A stretch of 64,000 nt of DNA, taken from Qipengyuania vulgaris. GTDB lineage: Bacteria > Pseudomonadota > Alphaproteobacteria > Sphingomonadales > Sphingomonadaceae. Positions 26,532 through 35,389 of the stretch are shown here, piece by piece. The position numbers and the translations under genes were made by a program. The notes below the pieces were generated by a model, which was not told where the DNA came from, searched no databases, and saw only the letters and a program-made list of their open reading frames with translations. The DNA lies in contig CCSI01000001.1 of NCBI GenBank assembly GCA_000756795.1, positions 248,001 to 312,000 of the forward strand, written 5' to 3'. Positions within the stretch are counted from its first letter, which is position 1; each line of letters opens with the position of its first letter.

Positions 26532-26563
26532 ATGATATCCGTAATTTCAGGCGCCACAAATGA

Positions 26564-26599
26564 GAAGGGCAGCTTCGCCCGGAGGAGAAACTGCCCTTC
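26564..26599 (-). terminator. Stem-loop downstream of the tiny gene
   Basis: GAAGGGCAG and CTGCCCTTC form a 9-bp stem with an 18-nt loop. A second stem (AGCGG/CCGCT, with inner CGC/GCG) lies at 26608-26627. On the minus strand both follow the tiny gene at 26654-26710, so they could be its terminator or an attenuator ahead of the downstream gene. The T-tract is poor. Confidence 0.45.
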
Positions 26600-26653
26600 G
26601 CATGGTCAGCGGTCGCAAAGCGCCGCTCACGAAGCCTTACTCGGCAAGGGAAA

Positions 26654-26710
26654 CTACCGAATATGCTCCGTAGGGGTCTTCACCGACCTCGCTACTGAAC
26701 CATGAGACAT
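26654..26710 (-). CDS. Tiny gene with an exceptionally strong ribosome-binding site
   Basis: An ATG at 26710 preceded at ideal spacing by GAAAGGAGGTGATCC opens an 18-codon frame, MSHGSVARSVKTPTEHIR. The -1 frame over the same DNA continues to 26637 and encodes SSEVGEDPYGAYSVVSLAE, which looks more protein-like but has no start codon of its own. A single missing base near the start, or a -1 shift at the third codon, would join the ATG to it. A leader peptide, a RiPP-like precursor or an error are all possible. No modification enzyme is adjacent. I do not recognise the product. Confidence 0.4.
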   Translation of the reverse strand: MSHGSVARSVKTPTEHIR

Positions 26711-26711
26711 C

Positions 26712-26726
26712 GGATCACCTCCTTTC
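26712..26726 (-). promoter_or_regulatory. Full-length Shine-Dalgarno, 15-nt complement of the 16S 3' end
   Basis: GAAAGGAGGTGATCC on the minus strand is the exact complement of the usual 16S rRNA terminus (GGATCACCTCCTTTC), far longer than the 4-6 nt used by other genes here. It ends one base before an ATG. Confidence 0.65.
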
Positions 26727-26941
26727 AAGCTTGTGAGCTACAACCCCGTTTCACCGGGGAGAAGACCGCGTGCGCCGCTGATCTTGAGTACAATTTGAGT
26801 CTTTTCGGGACCCAAAACAAGGCTTGCAAAAAAGTTTTCCCACGTCAGAATTGTCATTTGTGGCTCGGAGCATTCTCCGGGCCTTTTTCGTGGGTGGTGC
26901 GGGGGTGTCTCGCAAGGCGATCGGTGGCCACGAGAATCGGC

Positions 26942-27508
26942 TCAGCGGCAATCCTCGATAACGCGCGTCACTTCGGCCCATGCGGGCAGGTAAAGTGTCG
27001 GCGAATCCGGAGTTTCCACAGCGAATCGTCCTTTGGTCAGCGCCATGGCGTCGAGAAGGGGGTCGCGCGGGTCTAGCGCTTGACTGATGGCGTCGGCTTC
27101 CTTTGCTGGCTTGGCAGGCAAAGTGCGGTTCGCAGTCTCGCTCATGATGGAAAATACGCTCGGAGGTTCTCCGCTTATTTCGTGGCGGATGAGCATCACC
27201 CTGCGGGAGTTCGTCATGCACCCGATCGAAAAACGTGGCCCGGCCTCGCTCATGCCATAATTTGCGATGGTGCCGCCGCTCACGTCGGAATAACTCCAGT
27301 TCCCCGGCGTTCGCGGCGCGTCCATCCAGCTTTCGTATTTCGGCTCGGCAGTTGCGACCGGCGTGGGGCTCGGCGTAGGCGCGGGTGCGGTCTCGACCGA
27401 AGAGGGAGAGGGGGCAGGCGTGGAATCGGGCGCGGGCACGCATCCGGCGGCAAGCAGGGCGCTCGTTAGCAGCAGGACACGGGCGATGGCACTATGCGAG
27501 GCTTTCAT
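26942..27508 (-). CDS. Hypothetical lipoprotein
   Basis: A 188-residue exported protein. The signal peptide MKASHSAIARVLLLTSALLA ends in lipobox LAAGC. A 30-residue Pro/Ala/Ser/Thr linker follows (about 25-55), then a compact domain of about 130 residues with WMDAPRTPGNWSYSD and paired cysteines (IGCMTN, IEDCR). The ribosome site GGGGAAG precedes ATG 27508. The frame is open far upstream, but that part lies antisense to tlyA. Function unknown; outer-membrane or periplasmic location is predicted. Confidence 0.78.
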   Translation of the reverse strand: MKASHSAIARVLLLTSALLAAGCVPAPDSTPAPSPSSVETAPAPTPSPTPVATAEPKYESWMDAPRTPGNWSYSDVSGGTIANYGMSEAGPRFSIGCMTNSRRVMLIRHEISGEPPSVFSIMSETANRTLPAKPAKEADAISQALDPRDPLLDAMALTKGRFAVETPDSPTLYLPAWAEVTRVIEDCR

Positions 27509-27541
27509 GCTTCCCCAATGCTCGCTAACGGCTTTGTTTCC

Positions 27542-28279
27542 ATGAGTAAGAAACGTCGCCTCGATCAGATGCTGGTGGACCGCGGGCTGGTCGAAAGCCG
27601 CACGCGCGCGCAGGCGCTGGTGATGGCGGGGCTTGTCTTCAGCGGCGAACAGAAACTCGCCAAGCCCGGCCAGCAGATGCCCGAGGACGCGCCACTGGAC
27701 GTGCGCGGGCGGGACCATCCGTGGGTCAGCCGCGGCGGGATCAAGCTTGCCCACGCGATCGGGCATTTCGGGCTCGACCCAAGCGGCGTCACCGCGATGG
27801 ATATCGGTAGTTCGACCGGCGGCTTCACCGATGTGCTGCTGCAGGGCGGGGCGGACCACGTCTTCGCCGTCGACAGTGGCACCAACCAGCTGGCGTGGAA
27901 GCTGCGGCAGGACGAGGGCGTGACCGTGCTCGAACAGACCAGCGCGCGCATCCTCACCCCTGAAATGATCGACCGGCCCGTCACATGGGTGGTGTGCGAT
28001 GCGAGCTTCATCGGGCTTGCCAAGGTGCTCGAACGCCCGCTCGAACTGGCGCAGAAGGACTGCCGCCTTGTCGCGCTCATCAAGCCCCAATTCGAGGTAG
28101 GCCGCGAAGAAGTGGGCAAGAAGGGTGTCGTCAGCGACCCGGCCTTGCACCAGCGCGTGTGCGACGAAGTTCGCGAATGGTTGGAAGGTCTCGGCTTCGC
28201 GGTGCAGGGCATCGTCGAGAGCCCCATCACCGGCCCCGAAGGCAACGTCGAATTCCTGATTTCGGCTTATCGAACTTAA
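27542..28279 (+). CDS. tlyA: TlyA-family rRNA 2'-O-methyltransferase
   Basis: A 245-residue protein with an N-terminal S4 RNA-binding domain (RRLDQMLVDRGLVESRTRAQ) and an FtsJ/RrmJ-like SAM domain (AMDIGSSTGGFTDVLLQGGA; VVCDASFIGLAKVL; LIKPQFEVG). In mycobacteria TlyA methylates C1409 of 16S and C1920 of 23S rRNA; shorter members may modify only 23S. Also annotated as hemolysin in older literature, without support here. The start ATG is 33 nt from the divergent lipoprotein start. Confidence 0.9.
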   Translation: MSKKRRLDQMLVDRGLVESRTRAQALVMAGLVFSGEQKLAKPGQQMPEDAPLDVRGRDHPWVSRGGIKLAHAIGHFGLDPSGVTAMDIGSSTGGFTDVLLQGGADHVFAVDSGTNQLAWKLRQDEGVTVLEQTSARILTPEMIDRPVTWVVCDASFIGLAKVLERPLELAQKDCRLVALIKPQFEVGREEVGKKGVVSDPALHQRVCDEVREWLEGLGFAVQGIVESPITGPEGNVEFLISAYRT

Positions 28280-28375
28280 TGTTGGATGACATGGAATTTA
28301 CGTAAAACATAAAAAACATATTGCGAATCGTTTATCTTGCTGTCATCCAGCCTGTCACAAGGTTTGGAGGAAGAG

Positions 28376-29017
28376 ATGACTGGCGTTTGGACAAAAAGGT
28401 TTGTGAATGCGCTGCTGGTGCTGGTTGCCATCGCGGCGCTTGCAGCGGTGCTACGCGCGGGCGGCTCGATTGCGGAAGGCAAATTCCACATGGTCAGCTA
28501 TCCCGCATCGAGCGAGAATATCATCATGCATTCGCTCGACGCTGACGGGGAGAACCAGGCGTTCTGGCAGCTCAAGGAAGGGACTGTGCGTGTCGACAAC
28601 CACACCTGGCTGCGCATTGCGCGCCTCGTCGGCCAGCTGGTCGGGCTGGGCATACTTGCCGGTATTTTCTGGCAGCTGCGTGGCACGCTGATACGGATCG
28701 GCAAAGGTGATGTCTTTACCGAAGCGAACATCGCTTCGGTCAGGATGATCGGCAAGCTGCTGGTCGCCGCGAGCGTCCTGTCGATCTCGATCACCTTCAT
28801 GACACAATATGCCATCCTCGAAGCCCTTCCCGATGTGCTCGACAGCAATCGCGTCATCCACCCCTCGATCAGCTGGAGCGAGAAGGGTGTCGAGAATATC
28901 TGGATGGAATACGAGCCGCCGATCATCCCGATGCTGCTAGCCATGACCGCCTTCGTCACGGCAAGCGCGTTTCGCTCGGGCATGGAATACCGCCGAGACA
29001 GCGAGAGTGTGGTCTGA
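28376..29017 (+). CDS. DUF2975-type membrane protein
   Basis: A 213-residue protein with four membrane spans (ALLVLVAIAALAAVLRAG; LVGQLVGLGILAGIFWQL; LLVAASVLSISITFM; IIPMLLAMTAFVTASAF) in the DUF2975 layout, including GKGDVFTEANIASVRMIG between spans 2 and 3. GGAGGAAGAG precedes ATG 28376. The stop overlaps the start of the adjacent XRE regulator (TGATG), the standard pairing for DUF2975. The membrane protein probably modulates its partner regulator; no ligand known. Confidence 0.85.
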   Translation: MTGVWTKRFVNALLVLVAIAALAAVLRAGGSIAEGKFHMVSYPASSENIIMHSLDADGENQAFWQLKEGTVRVDNHTWLRIARLVGQLVGLGILAGIFWQLRGTLIRIGKGDVFTEANIASVRMIGKLLVAASVLSISITFMTQYAILEALPDVLDSNRVIHPSISWSEKGVENIWMEYEPPIIPMLLAMTAFVTASAFRSGMEYRRDSESVV

Positions 29018-29250
29018 TGGCGATCGTCACCAATCTCGATGTCATGATGGCGATGCGGAAGATTAGCTTGAAAGAGCTGGCCGACCGCATCGGCATTTCC
29101 AACACCAACCTCTCGCTGCTGAAGACAGGCAAGGTGCAAGGCGTGCGCTACAAGACGCTCGATGCGATTTGCCGCGAGCTCGACTGCCAGCCGGGTGACA
29201 TCCTCGAATATCGCCCCGGTGATGAGGAAGAGGTGGCCGCAGGCGATTGA
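29017..29250 (+). CDS. XRE/YozG-type HTH regulator paired with the DUF2975 protein
   Basis: A 77-residue protein that is almost only a Cro/CI-like helix-turn-helix ([20 protein letters not shown] then [20 protein letters not shown]). This compact form is the usual partner of DUF2975 proteins. It is translationally coupled to the upstream gene by the TGATG overlap. Target unknown, perhaps its own operon. Confidence 0.88.
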   Translation: MAIVTNLDVMMAMRKISLKELADRIGISNTNLSLLKTGKVQGVRYKTLDAICRELDCQPGDILEYRPGDEEEVAAGD

Positions 29251-29305
29251 CGTTGCGGCACTCTCGGCTCTAGGCGCTCGTGCAATCGTATTTCACGGAG
29301 AGAGC

Positions 29306-30838
29306 ATGTCCGCCAATATCGCCGAAATGGAACGCCGCCGCGAAGCCGCCCGCATGGGTGGCGGCGAGAAGCGCATCGCCGCCCAGCACGCCAAGGGCAA
29401 GCTGACCGCTCGCGAGCGGCTTGATGTGCTGCTCGATGAAGGCAGCTTCGAGGAACTCGACACCTATGTCGAGCATGACTGCGTCGATTTCGGCATGCAG
29501 GACCAGAAGATCCCGGGCGACGGCGTGGTCACCGGCAGCGGCACGATCAACGGCCGCCTCGTCTATGTTTTCTCCCAAGATTTCACCGTCTTCGGCGGCT
29601 CTCTATCCAAGCGCCATGCGGAGAAGATCTGCAAGGTCATGGACACCGCGATGAAGGTCGGCGCACCCGTGATTGGCCTCAACGATTCCGGCGGTGCGCG
29701 CATCCAGGAAGGCGTGGCCTCATTGGGCGGTTATGCCGAGGTGTTCCAGCGCAACGTGCTCGCATCGGGCGTTGTGCCGCAGATCAGCCTCATCATGGGG
29801 CCGTGTGCTGGCGGCGCGGTTTACTCGCCGGCGATGACCGACTTCATATTCATGGTCGAAGATTCGAGCTACATGTTCGTCACCGGCCCCGACGTGGTGA
29901 AAACGGTCACCAATGAAGAGGTCACGCAGGAAGAGCTGGGCGGGGCGAAGACGCACACCACCAAGACGTCCGTCGCCGACATCGCTTTCGAAAACGACAT
30001 CGAGACGCTGCTCGCGACGCGCAATTTCTTCGATTACCTGCCGCTCTCGAACCGCGAGGAGGTGCCCGAGCGCCCGACCAGCGATCCGTGGGACCGCATG
30101 GAGGACAGCCTCGACACGCTGATCCCCGACAACGCCAACCAGCCCTATGACATGCACGAAGTCATACGGAAGACACTGGACGAGGGTGATTTCTTCGAGA
30201 TTCAGCCGAACCACGCCGCCAACATCATCTGCGGCTTCGGCCGGGTGGAAGGGCGCACGGTGGGCGTGGTGGCGAACCAGCCGATGGTGCTAGCCGGCGT
30301 GCTCGACATCAACTCCTCCAAGAAGGCCGCGCGTTTCGTGCGTTTCTGCGATGCCTTCGAAATCCCGATCCTGACCTTCGTCGACGTGCCCGGCTTCCTT
30401 CCCGGCACGGCGCAGGAGCATAATGGCATCATCAAGCACGGAGCGAAGCTGCTCTTCGCCTATGCCGAGGCGACCGTGCCCAAGATCACCGTCATCACCC
30501 GCAAGGCCTATGGCGGCGCCTATGACGTGATGGCGTCCAAGCACCTGCGCGGCGACCTCAACTATGCCTGGCCCACCGCCGAAATCGCCGTGATGGGCGC
30601 GAAGGGCGCGGTGGAGATCATCTTCCGCCAGGACCGCGACGATCCGGAAAAGATCGCCGAGAAGACCAAGGAATACGAAGACCGCTTCGCCAACCCCTTC
30701 GTGGCAGCCCAGCGCGGCTATATCGACGAGGTGATCTACCCGCACTCCACGCGGAAGCGGATTGCCTTGGGGCTAAGGAAACTGCGGACGAAGCAGCTCG
30801 AGAACCCGTGGAAGAAGCATGACAATATTCCGTTGTGA
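29306..30838 (+). CDS. pccB: Propionyl-CoA carboxylase beta chain (carboxyltransferase)
   Basis: A 510-residue carboxyltransferase that moves CO2 from biotin to propionyl-CoA, giving methylmalonyl-CoA. The two crotonase-like halves are seen: [20 protein letters not shown] (oxyanion region 1, about residue 130) and [20 protein letters not shown] with [13 protein letters not shown] (region 2, about 355-410). ATG 29306 follows ACGGAGAGAG and gives the usual [12 protein letters not shown] start. It opens the locus that continues with mce and scpA; the biotin subunit pccA lies 6.8 kb downstream. Confidence 0.95.
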   Translation: MSANIAEMERRREAARMGGGEKRIAAQHAKGKLTARERLDVLLDEGSFEELDTYVEHDCVDFGMQDQKIPGDGVVTGSGTINGRLVYVFSQDFTVFGGSLSKRHAEKICKVMDTAMKVGAPVIGLNDSGGARIQEGVASLGGYAEVFQRNVLASGVVPQISLIMGPCAGGAVYSPAMTDFIFMVEDSSYMFVTGPDVVKTVTNEEVTQEELGGAKTHTTKTSVADIAFENDIETLLATRNFFDYLPLSNREEVPERPTSDPWDRMEDSLDTLIPDNANQPYDMHEVIRKTLDEGDFFEIQPNHAANIICGFGRVEGRTVGVVANQPMVLAGVLDINSSKKAARFVRFCDAFEIPILTFVDVPGFLPGTAQEHNGIIKHGAKLLFAYAEATVPKITVITRKAYGGAYDVMASKHLRGDLNYAWPTAEIAVMGAKGAVEIIFRQDRDDPEKIAEKTKEYEDRFANPFVAAQRGYIDEVIYPHSTRKRIALGLRKLRTKQLENPWKKHDNIPL

Positions 30839-30844
30839 GGGAAT

Positions 30845-31189
30845 ATGAGCCAAATTCAAAAAATAGATTTCGGTGGTGATTTGAGCCGTCTCTACGCCAT
30901 TTATAATTCGAGGGGCGATGAGCATATTATCGTTGCTCAGAGTGAATTGAGTGCGAGATATTTAGCTCAGCATCGGTTCGACCTCGTCCGTACTCATGAT
31001 TTCGTGAGCAAAGAATTGCCGAAGGACTATCTGGCTGTGAAGCATTTGATACCCGTAGGGGGGCATTTGTCGGATTTGCTTAGGGCTGGGTCACAAGGAA
31101 AAATTCGGGTCGAATATTCAGCTGAAGCTTGGCCCACCGCATCGGCTTACTTCTTTGCGTATGGTTCGGGCCGGGAGATAAGATTATGA
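30845..31189 (+). CDS. AT-rich orphan protein inside the propionyl-CoA locus
   Basis: A 114-residue soluble protein (FGGDLSRLYAIYNSRGDEHI near the start, EAWPTASAYFFAYGSGREIR at the end), family not recognised. It begins 6 nt after pccB and its stop overlaps the mce start (ATGA), so it is translationally coupled. Codon use is strikingly different: AT-ending codons and a GC content that I judge near 46-48%, against about 65% in the flanking genes. This suggests recent acquisition into an existing operon. Confidence 0.75.
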   Translation: MSQIQKIDFGGDLSRLYAIYNSRGDEHIIVAQSELSARYLAQHRFDLVRTHDFVSKELPKDYLAVKHLIPVGGHLSDLLRAGSQGKIRVEYSAEAWPTASAYFFAYGSGREIRL

Positions 31190-31635
31190 AACTCGGCCGT
31201 CTCAACCATATCGGCGTCGCCACGCCCTCGATCGAGGAATCGGTGCGCTATTACCGCGATGTCATGGGTGCGACTTCGTTCCACAAGCCCTTCGATCTCG
31301 AGGCGCAGGGGGTGAAGGTCTGCTTCGTCGACACGCCCGGCGAGAACGGCACGCACGGCACGCAGATCGAGCTGATTGAACCGCTCGGTCCCGACAGCCC
31401 CATCGCCAAATTCCTCGAAAAGAACCCCGCCGGCGCGCAGCATCACCTGTGCTACGAAGTCGAGGATATCGAAGACGCGCGCAAGTGGTTCGAGGACATG
31501 GGCAAGCGCATCCTCGGCCCCACGCGCATCGGCGCGCATGGCACGCCCATCTTCTTCCTCCACCCCAAGGACATGATGGGCCAGCTGACCGAAATCATGG
31601 AAACGCCCAAGGACAATGCCCACTGGTCGAATTGA
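31186..31635 (+). CDS. mce: Methylmalonyl-CoA epimerase
   Basis: A 149-residue vicinal-oxygen-chelate protein that interconverts (S)- and (R)-methylmalonyl-CoA. The two beta-alpha-beta-beta-beta modules begin at LNHIGVATPSIEESVRYYRD and HHLCYEVEDIEDARKWFED; metal ligands are expected in NHIGVA, QIELIEP, QHHLCYE and QLTEIME. ATG 31186 overlaps the stop of the AT-rich upstream gene. It acts between PccAB and ScpA. Confidence 0.95.
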   Translation: MKLGRLNHIGVATPSIEESVRYYRDVMGATSFHKPFDLEAQGVKVCFVDTPGENGTHGTQIELIEPLGPDSPIAKFLEKNPAGAQHHLCYEVEDIEDARKWFEDMGKRILGPTRIGAHGTPIFFLHPKDMMGQLTEIMETPKDNAHWSN

Positions 31636-31647
31636 CCTGTCCGCACC

Positions 31648-31739
31648 GTCATCCTGAACTCGTTTCAGGATCCATCGCGCAACCGGGCGCGGGCGGTGCT
31701 ATTGGAGAGATGGATGCTGAAACGAGTTCAGCATGACGA
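31648..31739. repeat. REP-like long palindromic element
   Basis: A 92-bp inverted repeat between mce and scpA. The left arm GTCATCCTGAACTCGTTTCA and the reverse complement of the right arm GTCATGCTGAACTCGTTTCA differ at one site here. Each arm is itself a small palindrome (CCTGAA/TTCAGG left, GCTGAA/TTCAGC right), so the changes within an arm are compensatory and keep the stem paired. This is the style of dispersed extragenic palindromes seen in sphingomonad genomes. It lies in the transcript and may affect mRNA ends or scpA translation. Confidence 0.75.
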
Positions 31740-31752
31740 GAATTGTGACGAT

Positions 31753-34002
31753 ATGACCGACAAACCCACCTATGACGACTGGAAGCCCCTTGCCGACAAG
31801 GAGGTGAAGGGCCGCGACCTTACCTGGCACACGCCCGAGGGTATCGAGGTGAAACCGCTCTACACGAGCGAGGACACAGCAGACCTCGACCCCGGCGTGC
31901 CCGGCATCGCGCCTTTCACGCGCGGGCCCTATGCCTCGATGTACACGGGCCGTCCGTGGACCATCCGCCAGTATGCGGGCTTCTCTACGGCAGAGGAATC
32001 GAACGCTTTCTATCGCCGCAACCTCGCGGCGGGTCAGAAGGGCCTTTCGGTCGCTTTCGACCTAGCCACCCACCGCGGCTATGACAGCGACCACAGCCGC
32101 GTGGTCGGCGATGTCGGCAAAGCGGGCGTCGCGATCGACACCGTGCGCGACATGGAGATCCTGTTCGACCAGATCCCGCTCGACACGATGAGCGTGTCAA
32201 TGACGATGAACGGCGCGGTGATCCCCGTGCTCGCTTTCTACATCGTCGCGGCAGAGCGGCAGGGGGTGAGCCAGGACAAGCTCGCCGGGACCATCCAGAA
32301 CGACATCCTCAAGGAGTTCATGGTCCGCAACACCTATATCTATCCGCCCGAACCGAGCATGCGGATCGTTTCGGACATCATCGCATATACCTCGGCCAAC
32401 ATGCCGAAATTCAACAGCATTTCGATCTCGGGCTATCACATGCACGAGGCCGGGGCGACCGCCGTGCAGGAACTCGCCTTCACCATCGCCGACGGCAAGG
32501 AATATGCGAAACGCGCGATGGAAGCGGGCCTCGATATCGATGCCTTCGCGCCGCGCCTGTCCTTCTTCTGGGGCATCGGCATGAACTTCTTCATGGAGAT
32601 CGCCAAGATGCGCGCCGCGCGTCATCTGTGGCACGATGTCATGGAAGGGCTGGGGGCGCAGAACCCCAAGTCGAAGATGCTGCGCACGCATTGCCAGACC
32701 AGCGGCGTCAGCTTGCAGGAACAGGACCCCTACAACAACGTCATCCGCACTACGATCGAGGCGATGGCGGCGGTGCTGGGCGGCACGCAGTCGCTCCACA
32801 CCAATGCACTGGACGAGGCGATTGCGCTTCCGACCGACTTCTCCGCCCGCATTGCGCGCAACACGCAGCTGGTGATCCAGGAAGAAACCGGCATCACCAA
32901 TGTCGCAGACCCGCTTGGTGGCAGCTATTACATCGAAAGCCTCACCGCCGCGCTGGTGGAGCAGGCCAAGGCGATGCTCGACGAGGTCGAAGCGGCTGGC
33001 GGCATGACCGAATATGTCGCCAGCGGGAAGCCCAAGGCGCAGATCGAGGAAGCGGCGGCCGCCAAGCAGGCGAGCGTCGACAAGGGCGACACGGTGATCG
33101 TGGGCGTCAACAAGTACCGCCTGCTCGAAGAGGCCGAGATCGACACGCTCGACATCGACAACCACGCGGTGCGCGAAAGCCAGATTGCGCGCATCGAGAA
33201 GGTGCGGGCGGGGCGCGACGAAGAGGCTTGCCAGGCCGCATTGAAGGCGCTGACCGAGGCGGCGCGGTCCGACCCCAGCGCTGCACGTGCGGCCCTGGCC
33301 GACGGGCGCGACGAGCGCGGCGTGCCACTGCGGCCTTCGCAAATCGCTGAACTGGAGGCGGGCGGCGATGCCAACCTGCTGGCCCGCGCTGTCGAATGCG
33401 CGCGGCACAACGCAACTCTGGGCGAAATCTCGGCTGCGATGGAAGCCGCCTTCGGGCGCTACGACACCGTGCCCAAGCCCGTCAGCGGCGTTTATTCGAG
33501 CGCCTATGCAGGCGACCCGCGCTATTTGCAGGTGGTCGAGGGCGTGCACGCCGTCCAGCGCCGCTTGGGCCGTGCCCCGCGCCTGATGGTCGCCAAGATG
33601 GGCCAGGACGGCCACGACCGCGGCGCGAACGTCATCGCCTCCGCCTTTGCCGACATGGGCTTCGAGGTCGTCTCCGGTCCGCTGTTCCAGACGCCGGAAG
33701 AAAGCGCCCGCATGGCGCTCGACCACGATGTCGACGCCATCGGCGCGAGCAGCCTCGCGGCGGGCCACAAGACGCTCATTCCCGAACTGATCGGCCACCT
33801 GCGCGATGCAGGCCGCCCCGACATCAAGGTCATCGCTGGCGGCGTGATCCCGCAGAAGGACTACGACTTCCTGCGCGATGCCGGCGTGCAGGGCATCTAT
33901 GGCCCTGGCAGCAATGTTGTCGAATGCGCGGCGGACGTGCTGCGGTTGCTAGGTCACAACATGCCGCCAGCAGGCGAGGATTTGGACGAGGCGGCGTCGT
34001 GA
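31753..34002 (+). CDS. scpA: Methylmalonyl-CoA mutase, large subunit
   Basis: A 749-residue adenosylcobalamin-dependent mutase that turns (R)-methylmalonyl-CoA into succinyl-CoA. The N-terminal TIM-barrel substrate domain holds [20 protein letters not shown] and [12 protein letters not shown]; the C-terminal B12 domain has the base-off motif D619-G-H621-D-R-G and the [17 protein letters not shown] loop. Length fits the active MutB/ScpA chain that works as a homodimer, so no small subunit is needed. ATG 31753 starts the family N-terminus. The stop overlaps the GTG of the next gene. Confidence 0.96.
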   Translation: MTDKPTYDDWKPLADKEVKGRDLTWHTPEGIEVKPLYTSEDTADLDPGVPGIAPFTRGPYASMYTGRPWTIRQYAGFSTAEESNAFYRRNLAAGQKGLSVAFDLATHRGYDSDHSRVVGDVGKAGVAIDTVRDMEILFDQIPLDTMSVSMTMNGAVIPVLAFYIVAAERQGVSQDKLAGTIQNDILKEFMVRNTYIYPPEPSMRIVSDIIAYTSANMPKFNSISISGYHMHEAGATAVQELAFTIADGKEYAKRAMEAGLDIDAFAPRLSFFWGIGMNFFMEIAKMRAARHLWHDVMEGLGAQNPKSKMLRTHCQTSGVSLQEQDPYNNVIRTTIEAMAAVLGGTQSLHTNALDEAIALPTDFSARIARNTQLVIQEETGITNVADPLGGSYYIESLTAALVEQAKAMLDEVEAAGGMTEYVASGKPKAQIEEAAAAKQASVDKGDTVIVGVNKYRLLEEAEIDTLDIDNHAVRESQIARIEKVRAGRDEEACQAALKALTEAARSDPSAARAALADGRDERGVPLRPSQIAELEAGGDANLLARAVECARHNATLGEISAAMEAAFGRYDTVPKPVSGVYSSAYAGDPRYLQVVEGVHAVQRRLGRAPRLMVAKMGQDGHDRGANVIASAFADMGFEVVSGPLFQTPEESARMALDHDVDAIGASSLAAGHKTLIPELIGHLRDAGRPDIKVIAGGVIPQKDYDFLRDAGVQGIYGPGSNVVECAADVLRLLGHNMPPAGEDLDEAAS

Positions 34003-34382
34003 AAAGGCATTTCCGCTCAGACCGACGCGAGGCGAAAAATGCACGCTTGCGCGAAGAGTACTCCGGGATCGACTCCGAGAATGTGAGTTACGATTTCTTC
34101 AAGGGTCTGACGTCGCTTTCCATCCTCTCACTCGGTGGCATCCTTGGTCTGTCCGAAAGCGTTTTTATCGACAAAGTGACGACCTGGCAGATGCTTGTTG
34201 CTGGCGGCTTGGTGGCTGCGTCAGGCATCACCGCTTTGCAGTGCCAGGCCGATATCGTGCAAGTTTCCCGGAACCGCAAGGAACCGACAATCTGGTTGCG
34301 ATGGGGGCATCGCGTTGCGCCTGGATTGCTCGGCGGCGGTATCGGAGCCTTTCTAATCATGCTGGCCGGAGTGTTCTCTTGA
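33999..34382 (+). CDS. Small membrane protein between scpA and bioB
   Basis: A 127-residue protein starting at GTG 33999, which overlaps the scpA stop by 4 nt. The N-terminal 40 residues are charged ([20 protein letters not shown]), followed by three hydrophobic segments ([52 protein letters not shown]). Its last codons overlap the TTG start of bioB. It has no recognised family. AT content is slightly above its neighbours. Translation coupling on both sides argues that it is expressed. Confidence 0.68.
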   Translation: MKRHFRSDRREAKNARLREEYSGIDSENVSYDFFKGLTSLSILSLGGILGLSESVFIDKVTTWQMLVAGGLVAASGITALQCQADIVQVSRNRKEPTIWLRWGHRVAPGLLGGGIGAFLIMLAGVFS

Positions 34383-35389
34383 CCCAAATCCGCACCGACT
34401 GGACCCGCGAGGAAATCGCGGGGCTGTTCGACCTCCCCTTTACTGAGCTGCTCTTTCGCGCTGCTACAGTCCACCGCGAGATTCATCCGCCCGAGCAGAT
34501 CCAGCTCTGCACGCTGCTCTCGATCAAGACCGGCGGGTGTCCGGAGGATTGCGGCTATTGCTCGCAGTCGGTGAAGGCCGACAGCGGGGTCGAGGCGACG
34601 AAGCTGATGGAGGTGCAATCGGTCCTCCAGCGTGCGGCGCAGGCGAAGGATGCGGGTAGCCAGCGCTTCTGCATGGGCGCGGCGTGGCGCAACCCCAAGG
34701 ACCGCGACATGCCCGCGATCGTCGAGATCGTGAAAGGCGTGCGCGCCATGGGGCTGGAAACCTGCATGACGCTGGGCATGCTGACGCCGAGGCAGGCGGA
34801 CATGCTCAAGGAAGCGGGCCTCGATTACTACAACCATAATGTCGACACGGGGCCAGAATATTACGAGCGCGTGATCTCGACCCGCAACTACCAGGACCGG
34901 CTCGACACGCTGCAGAACGTGCGCGATGCGGGCATCAATGTGTGCAGCGGCGGGATCGTCGGCATGGGCGAAACGCGCGAGGACCGGGTGGGCTTTGTCC
35001 ACACGCTCGCCACGCTTGAACGTCATCCCGAAAGCGTGCCGGTCAACGCGCTGGTGCCGGTCAAGGGCACAGTGCTGGGCGACATGCTGGCGGATACGCC
35101 GCTCGCCAAGATCGACGACATCGAATTCGTCCGCACCGTGGCGGTCGCGCGCATCACCATGCCGATGAGCATGGTGCGCCTCTCCGCGGGCCGGGAAAGC
35201 ATGAGCGAGGCCACACAGGCGCTGTGCTTCATGGCGGGCGCGAATTCGATCTTCACCGGCGACAAGTTGCTGACCGCGCCCAATGCGGGCGATGACAGCG
35301 ACGCTGCGCTCTTCGCGAAGCTGGGGCTGACGGCGCTGGCGCAGGAAGAACCGATGCGAGCGTGCAAGGTGGCGGAACCAGCCGAATGA
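34379..35389 (+). CDS. bioB: Biotin synthase
   Basis: A 336-residue radical SAM enzyme that inserts sulfur into dethiobiotin. The [4Fe-4S] motif is [11 protein letters not shown] near residue 60; the [2Fe-2S] ligands lie in [19 protein letters not shown] and [12 protein letters not shown]. There is no ATG at the N-terminus; the TTG at 34379, in a TTGA overlap with the previous stop, gives the normal start ([12 protein letters not shown]). No other bio genes are here, so bioB seems placed to supply the cofactor for PccA. Confidence 0.95.
   Translation: MTQIRTDWTREEIAGLFDLPFTELLFRAATVHREIHPPEQIQLCTLLSIKTGGCPEDCGYCSQSVKADSGVEATKLMEVQSVLQRAAQAKDAGSQRFCMGAAWRNPKDRDMPAIVEIVKGVRAMGLETCMTLGMLTPRQADMLKEAGLDYYNHNVDTGPEYYERVISTRNYQDRLDTLQNVRDAGINVCSGGIVGMGETREDRVGFVHTLATLERHPESVPVNALVPVKGTVLGDMLADTPLAKIDDIEFVRTVAVARITMPMSMVRLSAGRESMSEATQALCFMAGANSIFTGDKLLTAPNAGDDSDAALFAKLGLTALAQEEPMRACKVAEPAE

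Noticed and set aside
26712-26726. Fragment of a 16S rRNA gene
   Set aside because: Only 15 nt match the 16S 3' end and the opposite strand makes perfect sense as a Shine-Dalgarno placed before an ATG.
32197-33798. 533-codon antisense frame over scpA
   Set aside because: Antisense shadow; the sense frame has the B12 and TIM-barrel motifs.
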